From NCBI RefSeq assembly GCF_019925205.1, contig NC_083568.1, positions 23,992,393 through 24,056,392 of the forward strand: a stretch of DNA of 64,000 nucleotides. The letters run 5' to 3'. This DNA is from Metopolophium dirhodum. Lineage: Eukaryota; Arthropoda; Insecta; Hemiptera; Aphididae. The notes below the pieces were generated by a model. It was not told the DNA's origin. It saw nothing but the letters and a program-made list of their open reading frames with translations, and did no database searches. How positions within the stretch are numbered: position 1 is the first letter of the stretch; the number at the start of each line of letters is the position of its first letter. Both the position numbers and the translations under genes were made by a program. Below, one piece after another: positions 60,921 through 64,000 of the stretch.

Positions 60921-63900
60921 TAACTAAATAACCAGTAACCGTAGATTTCATGAAGTTTTCATCTAATATTCATATTATAATTTTCCATAAATGGTAACAT
61001 TCTCGAATCATTCTGACTCCTATTGAGCTAATTATGGCCTTGCGAAATTATTCCAATTTTATAAACTATTTTTCAGTCAGAAATTCATAAAAGTTTTTCT
61101 CGTAGTTAGCATTAGAAAATGTAATCAAAGATTCCAAACAAGTTTTCTACTTCTATCAAAAAAAAAGTTCACCGGAAAGTTACGCTAGCCATGAGACACA
61201 TTCGATTTGTATTGATTATTTTTTTAACTATTACATTTACATAAATATGTGAGATGACACGACGTCTCTGCTCAGAATCATTATTCGTATGCTATAATTT
61301 ACCATTGAATTTAAATATAACACAACCATTACAACGACATGCTCGACCACTACTGTACAGCAGAGTGGTACCCACTTATCCATCTTTAAATTTTTTTTTT
61401 ACTCCACTCGTGTGTATTAATTATAGCGAAATTTGTTTCCACCCAATGCAACACGTGTGTAAGCGTTGAGTGAGCTGTGAACGAAAACACCCGAATAAAG
61501 TCTAAGGTCGATCGTAGCTGTATTGTAAATGTGCGGTTTTCAAACGGGTTTTTGAAGTTTACTTCACTCGACTATAATCAAACCGCAAAGTAACATTTGT
61601 TTCGTGCCGACATAATAATAATACAGAAGCAGTGGATCAAATCACCTTAAATTTATAATTGGCGATGAGGACACCGTCATCGGAGAAGGGATGCTTTTGC
61701 CATCGCTAAGGTCGTAGATAGTTTGGTATAACTGGTATAATTGGTTTGTAATTACACGCCGCATGTTAGCGATAACACAAACCCATCAATAATAACATAT
61801 CATTTTCCAAACTTCATTCACCCGACGTTTCAGTGCGGACAATATTCTCGTCATAATGAGTACTTATTACCTTCCTGCAGAGTAAGGTTACACCGATCTG
61901 TTCGGTTCCACTGCTACTTTAGGCGTTTGCTTAGTTTTATTTTTACGATTGTAAATTAAATATCTAAATTATAACTTATCGCGAGGACGTGTAATTTTAC
62001 CGATCCGTTTTCGATTGATTATACAATAATCAAGTTAGGAAAGCAATCACTCGGCGAGCGTGCTAATAAAATATTACCAGTTTTTAAACATATTTTAAAC
62101 AAAGCAATACAATATAATTCTATATTGTACAATATTAGAAGAGAATATTATGGTAACCTTTATGTTTTGGTACTTACCTGTTTTTTTTTAATATTGGGTG
62201 GTATATAAATCTATATTAAATAATTATATTTTAATAATTTTAATGATTCTAATTTCTAAGTATTATACATTTAGTTTGAATAGAACCGGTATAAAATCTT
62301 AATACAAACGATAATCGTAACTATGTACTGACAACTAACGACGGACAACGGGGATTCTATATTAAGTCGATCTAAACTTATGTGATCTAAACTCATGTTT
62401 AGAAACTTAAAACTGATATCACTTGTTTTATTTAAATTTGTTTCAATTATTATACGTCACACAAGCAGTCTTACTCATATAGTCTTACTATCCTACTCAC
62501 AATAACTATTACTTACCTAATCATATTGCCTATATATATATATATATATATATATATCTTCATTAGATACTTCTATACTAAACATCATGAAATTAAAATC
62601 AGCCAAAACCCCAAGAATACAAGACAATCAAATGATTAAAATGTACAATTCTTTCGGCAATGTATGTAACACGATAACATTTTTTTTATAAAATAAACTT
62701 AATATAGACACAATATTTGAGTTATTTACAATACTGATGTGTCCACTGTATATATGTATATACATTATACATATATATATATCGATATGTTAGAAGCACA
62801 TCATTTTTAAACCAATACAGCTTTCCGCCTGACTCACAGGTCGAACAAAACTTAAAATCATAAATTTAAAAATATATTAGTTTACTTAAAAACAACAAGG
62901 TTATCATAACAATTTATCGAAAACTTGAAATATTGTAGTTTTTAAATAATCTTTTTTTCAACTCTACGTCGATGAACTTTTGTTCTGTACACAAAGTTTA
63001 TAAGCTCGTATAGATAAACCGAATTGTATTTATTATAGAAGCTTAAAACTATACAGTTGATTATTTTCTGTATATAATTCATGTGACTTCTTAGTTCTTA
63101 CTCGATAAGATGAAACTTAAATTTAAAATTAGAAACTTTGAATTAATATTAGAGCTTAACATGTTTACAAAACTAACCAATCGTATACTATTATAATAAT
63201 TAATAATATGCATTATATTATTTTGTAAATTAAAAAAAAATAATCATGATAGTATGTTGTTAGTGTACAATCAATTTAATTTTATGAAAGTTATTATTAA
63301 ATTAACTTGACATGCATTTTTTAAATTTAATACAATATTGTAACGAAAAAAAAAATGTATGCGTATTTTTTTCTATGCCTACCCATATAAATTGTAACAT
63401 TATAATATAGTCATTTGTCACGGTTTATTTGAAAAACAGTATGATATTAAATGCATAAATGGTTCATGAGTATCTACTGGTATATCATGAGCCAAAACAT
63501 ATTATTATACATAATATCTCGGAACAAACTGTTGATTTAAATATTAATTTGTATGATATTGATATAGTATTATATTTTGTATAGTCTATGATCAGTCCTA
63601 ATACGAAGTACTATTTTGTCACGAAAAAGGGGCACATATACAATAATATTTGAACTAGTAACGATGATCATATATTTTCAATCTTGGTACAATTCGAGTG
63701 TAATATTATTTTTGTAGTATCTCTAAAATAATAATATTATTTTTTATGGGAGACTGAACCGTATAAAAATATGAAACAATGTTTTTATAAAATCTATTTT
63801 ATGCGGCTATAAATGTTGTAGCGTTAGGTACTTAGACAGTTGGTTATTTGAACTTATGACTTAAAAAATAGAAATTACATTAAATGAAAATCATGATAGG

Positions 63901-64000
63901 TACGATTTTAAACAAAGTTGAACATAACGTTATACGGTAGTTTTTTATTTTACATAATATCATACAATATACAATCGAAGGTTTGGACGTTGTCAAACAT
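60921..64000. other. AT-rich non-coding DNA with (TA)n
   Basis: No supported gene. A (TA)n tract lies at about 62,531-62,557, with shorter TATATA blocks near 62,770. Frames at 61,254-61,469 and 61,741-61,959 (71-72 codons) lie in a slightly G+C-richer patch and are unrecognised. Confidence 0.4.

Noticed and set aside
1025..62850. Shared CTCACAGGTCGAAC word at about 1,035 and 62,835
   Set aside because: A 14-15-bp match without aligning flanks is expected by chance among the many word pairs in 64 kb.
1..64000. microRNA genes
   Set aside because: None of the well-known conserved insect mature microRNA sequences was found by eye; the hairpins present lack typical precursor size and arms.

Overview
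The window looks like a gene-poor stretch of an insect nuclear genome, most probably an aphid (Hemiptera: Aphididae). This is inferred from strong A+T richness, dense ATAATATTAT and GTAGGTACC-type sequence, no general CpG depletion, and several dispersed repeats that I recognise from memory as abundant in aphid genomes. There is no operon structure, no rRNA or tRNA gene, no CRISPR array and no long conserved open frame. The genus cannot be fixed from the sequence alone.

Layout. 1-2.0 kb: AT-rich, empty. 2.1-3.8 kb: CpG-rich patches. 3.8-20 kb: AT-rich DNA full of old repeats: a dispersed family called X here (6.1-7.0 and 17.4-18.8 kb, the latter with an internal ~545-bp duplication), family Y (9.1-9.4 and 12.7-13.1 kb), family Z (10.9-11.2 kb) and a decayed hAT-like element (13.44-13.66 kb). 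20.3-20.6, 24.7-24.9 and 54.9-55.2 kb: three dead 3' pieces of non-LTR retrotransposons. 22.6-28.9 kb: a chain of CpG-rich islands. 34.9-38.0 kb: islands with two good core promoters, one leading into a possible first exon with a mitochondrial-type N-terminus. 39.4-43.3 kb: a cluster of well-delimited mobile elements, namely a 1,081-bp hAT-type element with an 8-bp target duplication, a tRNA-derived SINE with a 12-bp target duplication, a 583-bp hAT-like MITE and a small foldback element. 47.0-47.5 kb: a further transposon relic. 48.5-50 kb and 52.9-53.5 kb: CpG-rich islands. 55.3-55.8 kb: a near-perfect 35-bp inverted repeat and a 3 x 60-bp tandem array. The rest, to 64 kb, is mostly unremarkable AT-rich DNA.

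The most interesting signal is not a gene. Two CpG-rich islands 30 kb apart (about 22.75 and 53.0 kb) carry the same composite motif: an identical 10-mer, a CCGGCAA block, then GTTAATTATTT, exactly 18 variable bases, then CGATTAATTATTCAG. A weaker third copy may lie at 49.9 kb. A second, unrelated GC-rich 34-bp block is shared by 31.13 and 49.67 kb (29/34 identical). These look like duplicated regulatory modules with paired homeodomain-type TAATTA sites, set in what may be a regulatory desert or a very large intron. They could instead be relics of an unknown dispersed element; a genome-wide copy count would decide.

Possible genes are few and uncertain: a first exon at 34,972 with TATA box, initiator, good start context, an R-x-Y-S presequence motif and a GTAAGT donor; a 64-codon frame at 49,188 that starts like a signal peptide below a TATA box; and a 28-residue signal-peptide-like frame at 58,177. 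No protein was recognised in any of them.
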